From Cohaesibacteraceae bacterium (GTDB lineage: Bacteria; Pseudomonadota; Alphaproteobacteria; Rhizobiales; Cohaesibacteraceae): DNA of 9,458 nt. The number at the start of each line of letters is the position of its first letter. Positions within the stretch are counted from its first letter, which is position 1. The translations under genes and the position numbers were made by a program. The notes beneath the pieces are model-generated. The model was given only the letters and a program-made list of their open reading frames with translations. It had not been told where the DNA came from and did no database searches. The stretch spans positions 1-9,458 of the forward strand of contig JAESRR010000179.1 in the NCBI GenBank assembly GCA_016764535.1, in the 5' to 3' direction. This document shows positions 1 through 7,148 of this stretch, piece after piece.

Positions 1-29
1 CACGCCCACTTAAAACCGAACTTGAATAA
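1..29 (+). CDS. C-terminal tail of an upstream gene, possibly gpsA (partial)
   Basis: One frame (from base 3) stays open from the window edge to a TAA at 27-29 and reads RPLKTELE-stop. The frame ending in the TAA at 11-13 gives only two or three residues. The tail resembles the basic C-terminus of glycerol-3-phosphate dehydrogenase GpsA, and in many Alphaproteobacteria gpsA directly precedes the YciI/EVE pair found here. Eight residues cannot prove identity. The stop lies 15 bases before the next start, which suggests the same operon. Confidence 0.4.
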
Positions 30-44
30 CAGGAGAAGACCGAC

Positions 45-335
45 GTGCATTTTGTAGTTATTTGCAGAGATAAAAAAGATTCTGCCCAAATCAGGCTGGA
101 TGCAAGACCGGATCATGTTGCGTTTTTGAAAGGTTCAAATGGTGCAATTCAAATAGCCGGACCAATTCTTGATGATCAGAATGACGGCATGATAGGTTCA
201 GTGTTGATCGTTGAAGCAAATGACAGAAATGCAGTTGAAGCACTGTTGGCCAAAGACCCCTATAAAGCAGTTGATCTTTTTCAATCCGTTGAAATCCTGC
301 CATGGAAATGGGTTCTTGGCGCACCAAAGGACTAA
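45..335 (+). CDS. YciI-like (YCII domain) protein
   Basis: This 96-residue protein has the size and layout of the YciI family, a ferredoxin-like alpha+beta fold. Visible family marks are an N-terminal beta strand (MHFVVIC), a histidine at residue 24 in the RPDHVAFL helix, the IQIAGP turn at 36-41, and a DPY triplet at 71-73 followed by DLFQSVEI. The conserved His and the Asp of DPY are the proposed active-site residues of the family, but the cellular reaction is unknown for most members. The start is GTG at 45, supported by AGGAGAAG at 31-38. The TAA at 333-335 is only two bases before the EVE-domain gene, so the two are very likely cotranslated. Family assignment is firm; function is not. 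Confidence 0.85.
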   Translation: MHFVVICRDKKDSAQIRLDARPDHVAFLKGSNGAIQIAGPILDDQNDGMIGSVLIVEANDRNAVEALLAKDPYKAVDLFQSVEILPWKWVLGAPKD

Positions 336-337
336 AT

Positions 338-757
338 ATGGCTTACTGGCTGTTTAAATCCGAACCCAACACATGGGGCTGGGACCATCAGGTCGCAAAA
401 GGTTCTCAGGGTGAAGAGTGGGATGGCGTGCGTAACTATCAGGCTCGCAATTTTATGCGGGCCATGAAATGTGGTGATTTGGGATTTTTCTACCATTCTG
501 TAAATGAAAAACAGATTGTTGGGATTATCGAGATATGTGCAGAGATACATCCCGATTCAACAGATACAACGGGCAAATGGGAATGCGTAGACATTAAGGC
601 GATTAAAGCTGTGAAATCTCCGGTAACGCTGGATGCCTGCAAGAACGAGCCGGGCCTTGAAAATATGGCTCTGATCAATAATTCCCGACTGTCTGTGCAG
701 CCTGTTACGGAAAATGAGTGGGCAATCGTGTGCCGTATGGCAGGTATTGATTTCTGA
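338..757 (+). CDS. EVE domain-containing protein
   Basis: The 139-residue product is almost entirely one EVE domain, a PUA-like fold. It opens with MAYWLFKSEPNTWGW and continues with WDGVRNYQARNFMR (about 34-47) and GDLGFFYHS (about 53-61), both hallmark blocks of the bacterial and thymocyte nuclear protein 1 type. EVE domains are thought to bind modified bases in nucleic acid; the ligand here cannot be read from sequence. I chose the ATG at 338 because the family starts exactly with MAYWLFKSEP and AAAGGA at 326-331 is well placed. An in-frame ATG at 302 would add 12 residues that overlap the YciI gene. No partner domain is fused, and nothing nearby suggests a restriction or defence island, so a housekeeping RNA or DNA role is more likely. 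Confidence 0.9.
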   Translation: MAYWLFKSEPNTWGWDHQVAKGSQGEEWDGVRNYQARNFMRAMKCGDLGFFYHSVNEKQIVGIIEICAEIHPDSTDTTGKWECVDIKAIKAVKSPVTLDACKNEPGLENMALINNSRLSVQPVTENEWAIVCRMAGIDF

Positions 758-782
758 TTTATTCACAAAAGGGACAGACTAA

Positions 783-1253
783 ATGAAGAGCATAAACTCG
801 GTTCTGTTTGTCTGTCTTGGAAATATCTGTCGATCGCCTCTGGCAGAAGGCGTATTTCGACATGTTGTTGATAATGCGGGTAAATCTGGCACCATTCGAA
901 TAGAATCGGCTGGCACAGGTGGCTGGCATATCGGGAACCTGCCGGATGAAAGATCGATAGCGATCGCCCAGCTCCACGGCATTGATATTTCCAATCAACG
1001 AGCACAGCAGGTGACGTTAAATGACTTCCTGGAATTTGACCTGATACTCGCGATGGACCGGGATAATCTTTCAAATCTGGAAGCAATGTGTCCGAAAGGA
1101 AGCCACGCGATAATAGCACTTTATCGAGACTATTGCCTGGCTGAACACAAAGACGTGCCTGATCCCTATTATGGTGGAACGGGCGGATTTGAAGAGGCCT
1201 ATCAATTGGCCAGTAGATGTTCCAATGCTCTTATGGATAAACTGGCTGGTTGA
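783..1253 (+). CDS. Low-molecular-weight protein tyrosine phosphatase
   Basis: This is a complete 156-residue cytoplasmic phosphatase of the LMW-PTP family. The P-loop CLGNICRSP is at 11-19, with nucleophile Cys11 and phosphate-binding Arg17 (C-X5-R). The general acid is Asp127 in VPDPYYGG (125-132). The LAMDRDN block (89-95) and the SAGTGGW segment (42-48) are also typical. The family hydrolyses phosphotyrosine or, in some bacteria, phosphoarginine; the substrate cannot be told here. There is no capsule or exopolysaccharide kinase gene nearby, so a Wzb-type role is not indicated. The ATG has AAAAGGGA at 767-773 and begins 25 bases after the EVE gene. Its 3' end overlaps the convergent thpR by 23 bases. 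Confidence 0.95.
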   Translation: MKSINSVLFVCLGNICRSPLAEGVFRHVVDNAGKSGTIRIESAGTGGWHIGNLPDERSIAIAQLHGIDISNQRAQQVTLNDFLEFDLILAMDRDNLSNLEAMCPKGSHAIIALYRDYCLAEHKDVPDPYYGGTGGFEEAYQLASRCSNALMDKLAG

Positions 1254-1815
1254 AATCATCATCTTCAAACTGGTTAGTGTTTTCTCCAAGTTCCCATGAA
1301 TCTTCAATAAGATAAGGTCCACCTCCGACCGACGCGCGAGCGGAGTACATGACGAAGCGGGATACCCTAAAAGGTGCCGCCTTAAATCTACCCTGATCAG
1401 ACATGTATTGCGCGACCTCAATTTCTGAAATGCCATTGCAGCGCGCCAGAGTAACATGTGGCACAAATTTTCGTCGCTCGAGACTAACACCAAGTTTGCG
1501 CAAAACCCAATCATGTTCAGCTTGTAATTGAGACAGGCTTTCGCAAGGCTCAATACCTGCCCAGACTGCATGTGGATTTCGTGTCCCAAACACCCCGAGG
1601 CCCGTCAATCGAATTTCAAAAGGTTTGCGGTCAATACGATCCATTGCAAAAGTGATTTCGCGCGCCAGAGAATTATCAATGTCACCCATAAAACAAAGCG
1701 TGATGTGAAAGAATTCCGGGTTAATCCAACGGACATTTTGCATGCCGCCCTGAAGCAGGGAAAGATGCATGGAGACATCTTTTGGAATTTCCAGTCCGGT
1801 AAAAAGTCTGGGCAT
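1231..1815 (-). CDS. thpR: RNA 2',3'-cyclic phosphodiesterase (ThpR/LigT type)
   Basis: The 194-residue product belongs to the 2H phosphoesterase superfamily. Both catalytic HxTx motifs are present, HITL at 37-40 and HVTLAR at 120-125, with the usual spacing of about 80 residues. The start MPRLFTGLEIP and the GLGVFG stretch at 72-77 are typical of ThpR. The enzyme opens 2',3'-cyclic phosphates at RNA ends to 2'-phosphates and can catalyse 2'-5' ligation in vitro. The acidic C-terminal tail after about residue 175 is variable in the family. The start is ATG at 1815 with GAGGAA (complement of 1824-1829) eight bases upstream. It probably follows tas in one transcript, after a 93-base gap containing hairpins. 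Confidence 0.93.
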   Translation of the reverse strand: MPRLFTGLEIPKDVSMHLSLLQGGMQNVRWINPEFFHITLCFMGDIDNSLAREITFAMDRIDRKPFEIRLTGLGVFGTRNPHAVWAGIEPCESLSQLQAEHDWVLRKLGVSLERRKFVPHVTLARCNGISEIEVAQYMSDQGRFKAAPFRVSRFVMYSARASVGGGPYLIEDSWELGENTNQFEDDDFNQPVYP

Positions 1816-1844
1816 AAAATTGGTTCCTCTATGGAGGATCTGAA

Positions 1845-1870
1845 TACAGGAGAACCGAAATTCTCCTGTA
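1845..1870 (-). repeat. Perfect 10-bp inverted repeat between tas and thpR
   Basis: The arms are TACAGGAGAA (1845-1854) and TTCTCCTGTA (1861-1870), separated by six bases. On the - strand transcript the loop reads UUUCGG, which can close as a UUCG tetraloop over a U-G pair. No U-run follows in either direction, so it is not a canonical terminator. A second small repeat, TCCTC (1825-1829) and GAGGA (1834-1838), follows it on the transcript and covers the thpR ribosome binding site. The structure may terminate weakly, stabilise an mRNA end or tune thpR translation. Confidence 0.75.
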
Positions 1871-1908
1871 AAGCAAGGTTTTATACAAAATGTGGAGACA
1901 TTGTACCC

Positions 1909-2961
1909 TCAGGGGCAGGGATTTGTATGGATCAATTGAATGTCGTCAATGGCTGACAAAAGAGTATCATTCAATTGAATTTGTGTGGAAGCAATCGCCG
2001 TTTTCAATTGATCCATGTTGGTTGCGCCAATAATCACTGAAGTAACAAAAGGTTTGCCAAGAACAAATGCCAGCGCCATATTTACCGGGTCCAGATCGAA
2101 TTTTCTGGCGAGCGAGACATATGCTTTTACTGCTGGTTCTGCACCTGGTTTTTCATACCGCTGCATCCGGCCAAAAAGTGTTTTTCTGGCGTTAACCGGA
2201 AGTGCCCCATTCAGATATTTACCACTTAAACTGCCTTGTCCCAGTGGCGAATATGCAAGTAGCCCGACATTTTCTCGAAGGGACAATTCAGCCATGTTGG
2301 TTTCAAATGTACGGTTCAGCAAACTATAGGCATTTTGAACTGAAACAACCCGGGGTGTACCGGTCGATTTTGACGTATTAAGGAACTCGTTTGTTCCCCA
2401 GGCACTCTCGTTGGACAAGCCAAAATGACGAATTTTCCCCGCTATTACCAACTCCTGCATGGTTTGGAGAATTACTTCAAAATCGGATTCGTCATCAACT
2501 TGTTCAAGATTTCCAAATATTACCGGATTGGAACCAAACTGTGACACCGAACGGTCTGGCCAATGCAGCTGATATAGATCGATATAGTCGGTTCCCAGTC
2601 GCTTGAGACTTCCGTCCACGGCTTCCAGTATCTGTGTTTTTGAAAACCTGGTTGGTGCGTCGTTCTCACGAAACCATTTCATATCCGAGCGACCGGTAAT
2701 TTTTGTTGCGATAATTGCCTTATCCCGATTGCCACGGGTTTTAAGCCAGCTTCCGACAATTTCTTCTGTGCGTCCCTGCGTGTCCGGCATTGGTGGAATT
2801 GGATAAAGTTCCGCAATATCGAGAAAGTTGACGCCCTGTTCAAATGCGTAATCCATTTGGGCATGGCCGTCTGCTTCAGTATTTTGCTCTCCAAAAGTCA
2901 TGGTTCCAAGGCAGATTGATGAAACGCTCAGGTCAGTTCGACCCAATGTTCGCATGTCCAT
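1909..2961 (-). CDS. tas: Aldo/keto reductase, Tas family
   Basis: The 350-residue product resembles E. coli Tas along its length: LGTMTFGEQNTEAD near residues 18-31, AELYPIPPMPDTQGRTEE at about 50-67, YSLLNRTFE in the middle and LGKPFVTSVIIGATNMDQLK near the C-terminus. The aldo/keto reductase tetrad is complete: Asp48, Tyr53, Lys87 and His133 (in LYQLHWP). The fold is a TIM barrel that uses NADPH to reduce aldehydes and ketones; the natural substrate of Tas is not settled. The ATG at 2961 has AGGA seven bases upstream; an in-frame ATG two codons later is less well spaced. It begins 30 bases after the tesA-like stop, so the two are probably cotranscribed. Confidence 0.95.
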   Translation of the reverse strand: MDMRTLGRTDLSVSSICLGTMTFGEQNTEADGHAQMDYAFEQGVNFLDIAELYPIPPMPDTQGRTEEIVGSWLKTRGNRDKAIIATKITGRSDMKWFRENDAPTRFSKTQILEAVDGSLKRLGTDYIDLYQLHWPDRSVSQFGSNPVIFGNLEQVDDESDFEVILQTMQELVIAGKIRHFGLSNESAWGTNEFLNTSKSTGTPRVVSVQNAYSLLNRTFETNMAELSLRENVGLLAYSPLGQGSLSGKYLNGALPVNARKTLFGRMQRYEKPGAEPAVKAYVSLARKFDLDPVNMALAFVLGKPFVTSVIIGATNMDQLKTAIASTQIQLNDTLLSAIDDIQLIHTNPCP

Positions 2962-2991
2962 AATGTCGTCCTGTAGATTGCTGAATTGAAT

Positions 2992-3618
2992 TTAGTTTTG
3001 TTGTTTGCGTGTCAACAATTGCTCAACCAGTGGTAAAATACCGGTTACAATTATGTCTACGCCCTGTGCATTGGGGTGAAGTCTGTCGTTTAGCGTCATA
3101 CCTTTGACCCCGGTGACGCCATCCAGAAAAAACGGGTAGAGCACGAGGTTGTATTTAAGTGCAAGCCTTTGAAAAACTTCCAGATATTCTTTTGTGTATT
3201 CAGGGCCAAAGTTGGGTGGCGCCAACATTCCGGCAATTAGTATGTCGATATTTCGCTGTTTTAGTTTTTGTAAAATTTGATCCAGGTTATTGAAGGTAAC
3301 CCCGGGCGCAAGGCCTCGAAGAGCATCATTCGCACCAAGCTCCAGTATAACGCCATTTGTATCTTCAGCGATTGACCATTCAAGCCGCGCAAGGCCGGCC
3401 GCACTGGTATCACCCGACACACCGGCGTTTATGACTTCGACGTGCGGATATTTGTCCCTGATTGCATCTCCCAACCGACTGGGGAATGCCTCGGATTCCG
3501 CAAGGCCATAACCGGCGACCAGACTGTCTCCAAATACCACGAGCTTGTAGATGGATGTCGCCGAGGCAGGAAATGTCTGGAAAAGAAAAAACAGGCTAAC
3601 AATTAGAATTGAACGCAT
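2992..3618 (-). CDS. tesA: Secreted GDSL/SGNH esterase, TesA-like (arylesterase/thioesterase)
   Basis: The 208-residue product has all four SGNH blocks: VFGDSLVAGYGL (28-39, nucleophile Ser32), the block II glycine in GVSGDT (Gly69), GANDAL (95-100, Asn97), and DRLHP with Asp178 and His181. An N-terminal stretch MRSILIVSLFFLFQTFPASA looks like a Sec signal peptide with cleavage after ASA at about residue 20, which places the enzyme in the periplasm. The family hydrolyses thioesters, lysophospholipids and aryl esters. It diverges from ybbA-ybbP as tesA does in E. coli, which supports the TesA name over a generic arylesterase. The ribosome binding site before ATG 3618 is weak (AAAAGA-like), and a good promoter lies further upstream. 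Confidence 0.9.
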   Translation of the reverse strand: MRSILIVSLFFLFQTFPASATSIYKLVVFGDSLVAGYGLAESEAFPSRLGDAIRDKYPHVEVINAGVSGDTSAAGLARLEWSIAEDTNGVILELGANDALRGLAPGVTFNNLDQILQKLKQRNIDILIAGMLAPPNFGPEYTKEYLEVFQRLALKYNLVLYPFFLDGVTGVKGMTLNDRLHPNAQGVDIIVTGILPLVEQLLTRKQQN

Positions 3619-3689
3619 GGGTTTATCTTTTTGATATTGGAAAGAGGAATCAATTCACCATATGGATGCAAGAGTACTTTAAAACCAGG

Positions 3690-3719
3690 AATACACAAAA
3701 TCGAAGTGTGATCTGTCAA
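3690..3719 (-). promoter_or_regulatory. Candidate sigma-70 type promoter for the tesA-tas-thpR unit
   Basis: Read on the - strand, a consensus -35 box TTGACA (complement of 3714-3719) is followed after 18 bases by TGTATT (complement of 3690-3695), which matches four of six -10 positions. Transcription would start near 3683, leaving a leader of about 65 bases before the tesA-like ATG. I did not find an equally good promoter for ybbA on the + strand within the 127-base gap. Confidence 0.45.
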
Positions 3720-3745
3720 AAGTCACCATCCGAGGAAAGATCTGC

Positions 3746-4456
3746 ATGGAAAATCCTGTAATTGCGCTTCGCGATGTATATGTCAGCCTGGGCGAAGGCG
3801 AGGCCCGCACGGATATCCTACATGGGATCTCTCTACAAATTTACGAGGGACAATCTGTTAGCCTTGTTGGTCCCAGTGGTTCGGGCAAATCCACCACTCT
3901 GATGATTATGGCAGGACTGGAACAAATCAATTCCGGGTCTGTCCATATTGCAGGGCAGGATCTCGGTGTTCTGAGTGAAGATGACCTGGCTGAATTTCGT
4001 GGCCGCAAGATCGGCATAATATTTCAATCCTTTCATCTGATTCCGACAATGACGGCGCTTGAAAATGTGGCAATACCGCTAGATCTGGCAGGTGAACCAA
4101 ACGCCTTCGAGCGGGCGAAAGAAGAACTGGAAGCAGTTGGTCTGGGCCATCGTTTGCATCATCATCCCTCCTCGATGTCTGGCGGCGAACAGCAGCGTGT
4201 TGCAATAGCCCGGGCTCTGGTGACGCGACCAGAAGTTTTGATAGCTGATGAGCCGACAGGCAATCTGGATAGTCAAACCGGATCAATGATAATGCAATTG
4301 CTGTTTGATTTGCAGAGGAAACGTAACACCATACTTGTTCTTGTCACGCATGATGAAACCCTCGCTGGCAAGTGCGATATTCAACTTCACATGAAAGACG
4401 GACGCTTGGCCGAGAATCAAAAATCGACCAGTACTCCTGTACTTGTGGGAGCATAA
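3746..4456 (+). CDS. ybbA: ABC transporter ATP-binding protein, YbbA/LolD type
   Basis: This 236-residue ATPase has every motor motif: Walker [10 protein letters not shown] (42-50, Lys48), Q-loop Gln94 in [18 protein letters not shown], signature SGGEQQR (145-151), Walker B VLIADEP with catalytic Glu169, and H-loop His202. The sequence around the Q-loop and the DLDLAGE-like region are typical of the MacB/LolD/YbbA group, which power mechanotransmitting FtsX-type permeases rather than classic importers. It is directly followed by its permease, with five bases from the TAA to the preferred start. The ATG at 3746 has GAGGAAAG at 3732-3739. The divergent tesA-like gene favours YbbA over LolD, since no lolC/E-like pair is present. 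Confidence 0.93.
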   Translation: MENPVIALRDVYVSLGEGEARTDILHGISLQIYEGQSVSLVGPSGSGKSTTLMIMAGLEQINSGSVHIAGQDLGVLSEDDLAEFRGRKIGIIFQSFHLIPTMTALENVAIPLDLAGEPNAFERAKEELEAVGLGHRLHHHPSSMSGGEQQRVAIARALVTRPEVLIADEPTGNLDSQTGSMIMQLLFDLQRKRNTILVLVTHDETLAGKCDIQLHMKDGRLAENQKSTSTPVLVGA

Positions 4457-4460
4457 CATT

Positions 4461-7013
4461 ATGGCGTCATCTGCGACTGCCAATTCTCCTTCCCTGGTTT
4501 TTCGATTGGCCTTGCGTGAATTACGTAGCGGGCTTGGCGGGTTTTATATTCTGGTTATGTGCATTGCGCTGGGTGTTGCAGCAATGGCTGGCGTGGCCGC
4601 TACTTCGCGGGCAATTGTTGATGGAATGTCTGCCCAGAGTGAAGAACTACTTGGCGGTGATGTATCCTTTTCTCTGGTTCATCGCGAAGCAACCGAAATT
4701 GAACGTGCTTTTATCGGTGAGTTTGGCCGGGTTTCCAAAGCCGCAACACTGCGCGGAATGTTGCGGCGTGCTGACGGGAAAGATCAGGCGCTTATAAATA
4801 TAAAGGCCGTGGACGTATTTTACCCTTTGATCGGGACTGTTGAGTTTGAAGGAACAAAATCATTGGCGAATTCTTTCATCAGAGCCGATGACAAATACGG
4901 AATTATTGTTGCGCCAATATTACTTGAACGACTGGATTTGAAGACAGGGGATCCCGTCAATCTGGGTACTGGACAGTTTTACATCGCCGGAGTTTTGACA
5001 AAAGAACCCGACCAGTTAACCGGAAGCGCAATTCTTGGACCACGTGTTTTAATGTCCGAAGAAGCCCTTTCAAGCTCGGGTCTTGTACAACCAGGAAGCC
5101 TTGTCACCTGGCACTATCGGGTTGATCTTGCTGATGGTGTTGTGTTGTCTTCGCTTATGCAACGGGCAAGAGATTCACACCCCGACGCAGGCTGGCGAAT
5201 TCGTTCCAAGGGAAATGCGACAAACGGTTTGCGACGAAACCTCAATAGATTTTCTCAATTTCTGTCTCTGGTTGGTTTGGCTGCATTGTGTGTAGGCGGA
5301 GTGGGTGTCGCCAATGCAATTCAGCTACATATTGGTCGAAGCCAAAAAGTGATTGCCATTTACAAGTGCCTTGGGGCCGGGTCTGGCCTGGTTTTCAGGA
5401 TTTATTTTGTACAGGCGTTGATCCTCGCCAGCATTGGCATTCTTGCCGGTCTTGTTCTGGGAGCAATAATCCCCCATGTGATTACGATATTTGCTGGTAG
5501 TGCTATCCCGATACAGCCGGTAATATTTCCGGTTAAAGAATTGGGTATTGCCGCATTGTATGGATATTTGTCGGCAATCCTCTTTGCGCTCTGGCCTTTG
5601 GCACGCACCGGGAAAATACCGGCTGCGGCGCTATTTCGTGATCAGATACAAAGAACCAAAGTCCGGCCAGGGTGGAAACTGATTGCTGTTATACTTGCTA
5701 TCCTTGGATGCCTTGTTGGCCTTGCCTTGATTTTGTCCAGACAACCCGAACTTACAATGGTGTTTTTGGGGAGCCTGTTTGCGGCATTTGTATTGTTGAG
5801 AGTTGTCGGGTCCCTCATCATGTGGGTGGCACGTCACATTCCCAAACCGCGCCAGACGACTATACGCCTTGCTCTTGCCAGTCTTTCGCGCAATGGGTCA
5901 CTTACGCCTTCTGTTGTTTTGTCCCTTGGTCTTGGTATTACTCTTATCGTTGCCCTGACATTAATTGACGGAAATTTGCGGCAACAATTGACCGGTAGCT
6001 TGCCTGACAGAGCTCCGGGTTTCTTTTTTGTAGATGTTCAAAATACCGAACTGGAACAATTCAAGACACATATCGCAAATCTTGAACCAGAAGCAGACCT
6101 GTTTCATGTTCCAATGTTGAGAGGACGTATTAAGGCGATCAACGGGATATTGGCAGAGGACTGGAAAACAGTTGAACATTCCCGCTGGGCATTGCGCGGT
6201 GATCGCGGCATTACCTATAGCGACGTCATTCCGGAATCATCGTCATTACTCTCTGGAGAATGGTGGTCGGAAGGTTATTCCGGGCCTCCTCTGGTTTCGA
6301 TAGAGTCAGGTGTTGCTGACGGCCTTGGGTTGAAGCTTGGTGATGTCATTGAGATTAATGTGCTGGGACGAAGAATGTCTGCAAAAATTGCGAATTTCCG
6401 CAAGGTTGACTGGGATTCTCTGGGAATAAATTTTGTCATGGTGTTTTCTGCCAATACGTTTAAAGGCGCACCACATACGCATCTTGCGACACTTTCCCTG
6501 CCGGATGACAAATCAAACATTGAAAATGAAGCACGAATATTGCGCGAAACGACGAAGGCATTTCCGGCAGTCACCAGTATTCGCGTCAAGGATGCCCTTA
6601 ACCGTATCAATGATCTGGTAACCCAGCTTGCATGGGGCGTTCGTGGTATTTCATCGCTTGCATTGCTCGCCTCGATGCTTGTTTTGGGCGGAGCCCTTGC
6701 TGCCAGTCAGGCGCAACGAATCTATGATGCTGTCATTCTTAAATCTCTGGGAGCAACGCGCAAAAAGCTGGTACAGCTGTTTTTGCTCGAGTATGCAATA
6801 ATTGGTGTGGTCACAGGGTTGTTTGGCATTGTTGCTGGATCCCTGATTGCCTGGACTGTACTTTCAGCTGAAATGACCATCCCTTTCACGTTGCTTTGGT
6901 GGCCGGTGATTTCAGGCGCGGTAATTGCTCTGGTTTTGACTTTGGGATTTGGATTGCTGGGAACCTGGCGGGTTCTGGGACAGAGTTCAATGTCGGTTTT
7001 ACGGGCTGAATAG
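4461..7013 (+). CDS. ybbP: FtsX/MacB-type ABC permease, YbbP-like
   Basis: The 850-residue inner-membrane protein appears to have ten transmembrane helices: one near 28-48, three at about 267-287, 312-338 and 360-382, two in the middle (about 405-425 and 432-456), one at 485-503, and three at about 727-749, 777-802 and 811-838. Large periplasmic domains fill 50-260 and 505-720. Two coupling helices, AIYKCLGAGSGLVFRIYF and VILKSLGATRKKLVQLF, mark the two FtsX units that dock on YbbA. This fused, duplicated layout fits YbbP (about 800 residues in E. coli) and not single-unit LolC/E or MacB. I prefer ATG 4461, with GGGAG at 4447-4451, over an upstream TTG at 4443 that would overlap ybbA. The substrate is unknown; with TesA a lipid-like or hydrophobic compound is inferred. 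Confidence 0.92.
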   Translation: MASSATANSPSLVFRLALRELRSGLGGFYILVMCIALGVAAMAGVAATSRAIVDGMSAQSEELLGGDVSFSLVHREATEIERAFIGEFGRVSKAATLRGMLRRADGKDQALINIKAVDVFYPLIGTVEFEGTKSLANSFIRADDKYGIIVAPILLERLDLKTGDPVNLGTGQFYIAGVLTKEPDQLTGSAILGPRVLMSEEALSSSGLVQPGSLVTWHYRVDLADGVVLSSLMQRARDSHPDAGWRIRSKGNATNGLRRNLNRFSQFLSLVGLAALCVGGVGVANAIQLHIGRSQKVIAIYKCLGAGSGLVFRIYFVQALILASIGILAGLVLGAIIPHVITIFAGSAIPIQPVIFPVKELGIAALYGYLSAILFALWPLARTGKIPAAALFRDQIQRTKVRPGWKLIAVILAILGCLVGLALILSRQPELTMVFLGSLFAAFVLLRVVGSLIMWVARHIPKPRQTTIRLALASLSRNGSLTPSVVLSLGLGITLIVALTLIDGNLRQQLTGSLPDRAPGFFFVDVQNTELEQFKTHIANLEPEADLFHVPMLRGRIKAINGILAEDWKTVEHSRWALRGDRGITYSDVIPESSSLLSGEWWSEGYSGPPLVSIESGVADGLGLKLGDVIEINVLGRRMSAKIANFRKVDWDSLGINFVMVFSANTFKGAPHTHLATLSLPDDKSNIENEARILRETTKAFPAVTSIRVKDALNRINDLVTQLAWGVRGISSLALLASMLVLGGALAASQAQRIYDAVILKSLGATRKKLVQLFLLEYAIIGVVTGLFGIVAGSLIAWTVLSAEMTIPFTLLWWPVISGAVIALVLTLGFGLLGTWRVLGQSSMSVLRAE

Positions 7014-7095
7014 GAAACGGGTTCGCAGAATATTGACCAGTTCGAATGAAAAAACCTTGTGTCTTATGGAGCGAGTACCCATATTAATTAGGAAT

Positions 7096-7133
7096 TGCAG
7101 GATATTTACTCCTGCATTGATATTTGAATTCAA
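7096..7133. repeat. Hairpin and palindrome upstream of the Bax inhibitor-1 gene
   Basis: A 7-bp inverted repeat TGCAGGA (7096-7102) / TCCTGCA (7110-7116) with a seven-base loop is followed eight bases later by a perfect 10-bp palindrome TTGAATTCAA (7124-7133). Both lie between ybbP and the next start, just before its ribosome binding site. No U-run follows the hairpin, so it is not an obvious ybbP terminator. It may be an operator or leader structure; chance is possible for motifs this short. Confidence 0.4.
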
Positions 7134-7148
7134 TAAATGAGGAAACTG

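Noticed and set aside
1071..1589. 172-codon open frame on the - strand
   Set aside because: It overlaps the phosphatase gene in antisense and thpR in another frame, and its product looks like shadow translation rich in Cys, His and Arg.
1528..1956. 142-codon open frame on the + strand
   Set aside because: It is antisense to thpR and the end of tas, both of which have clear catalytic motifs; its translation shows no recognisable domain.
1970..1979. Palindrome TTCAATTGAA
   Set aside because: It lies within the tas coding region and is short and AT-rich; nothing nearby suggests an operator.
3631..3684. TTGATA and TTTAAA as a ybbA promoter
   Set aside because: No spacing gives acceptable -35 and -10 boxes together on the + strand.
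4443..4460. Upstream TTG start for ybbP that would overlap ybbA
   Set aside because: ATG 4461 has a better start codon and a well-spaced GGGAG; the extra residues add nothing recognisable.
7033..7050. CCAGTTCGAATGA, resembling a tRNA T-arm
   Set aside because: No matching acceptor, D-arm or anticodon stem can be found around it, so it is not a tRNA.
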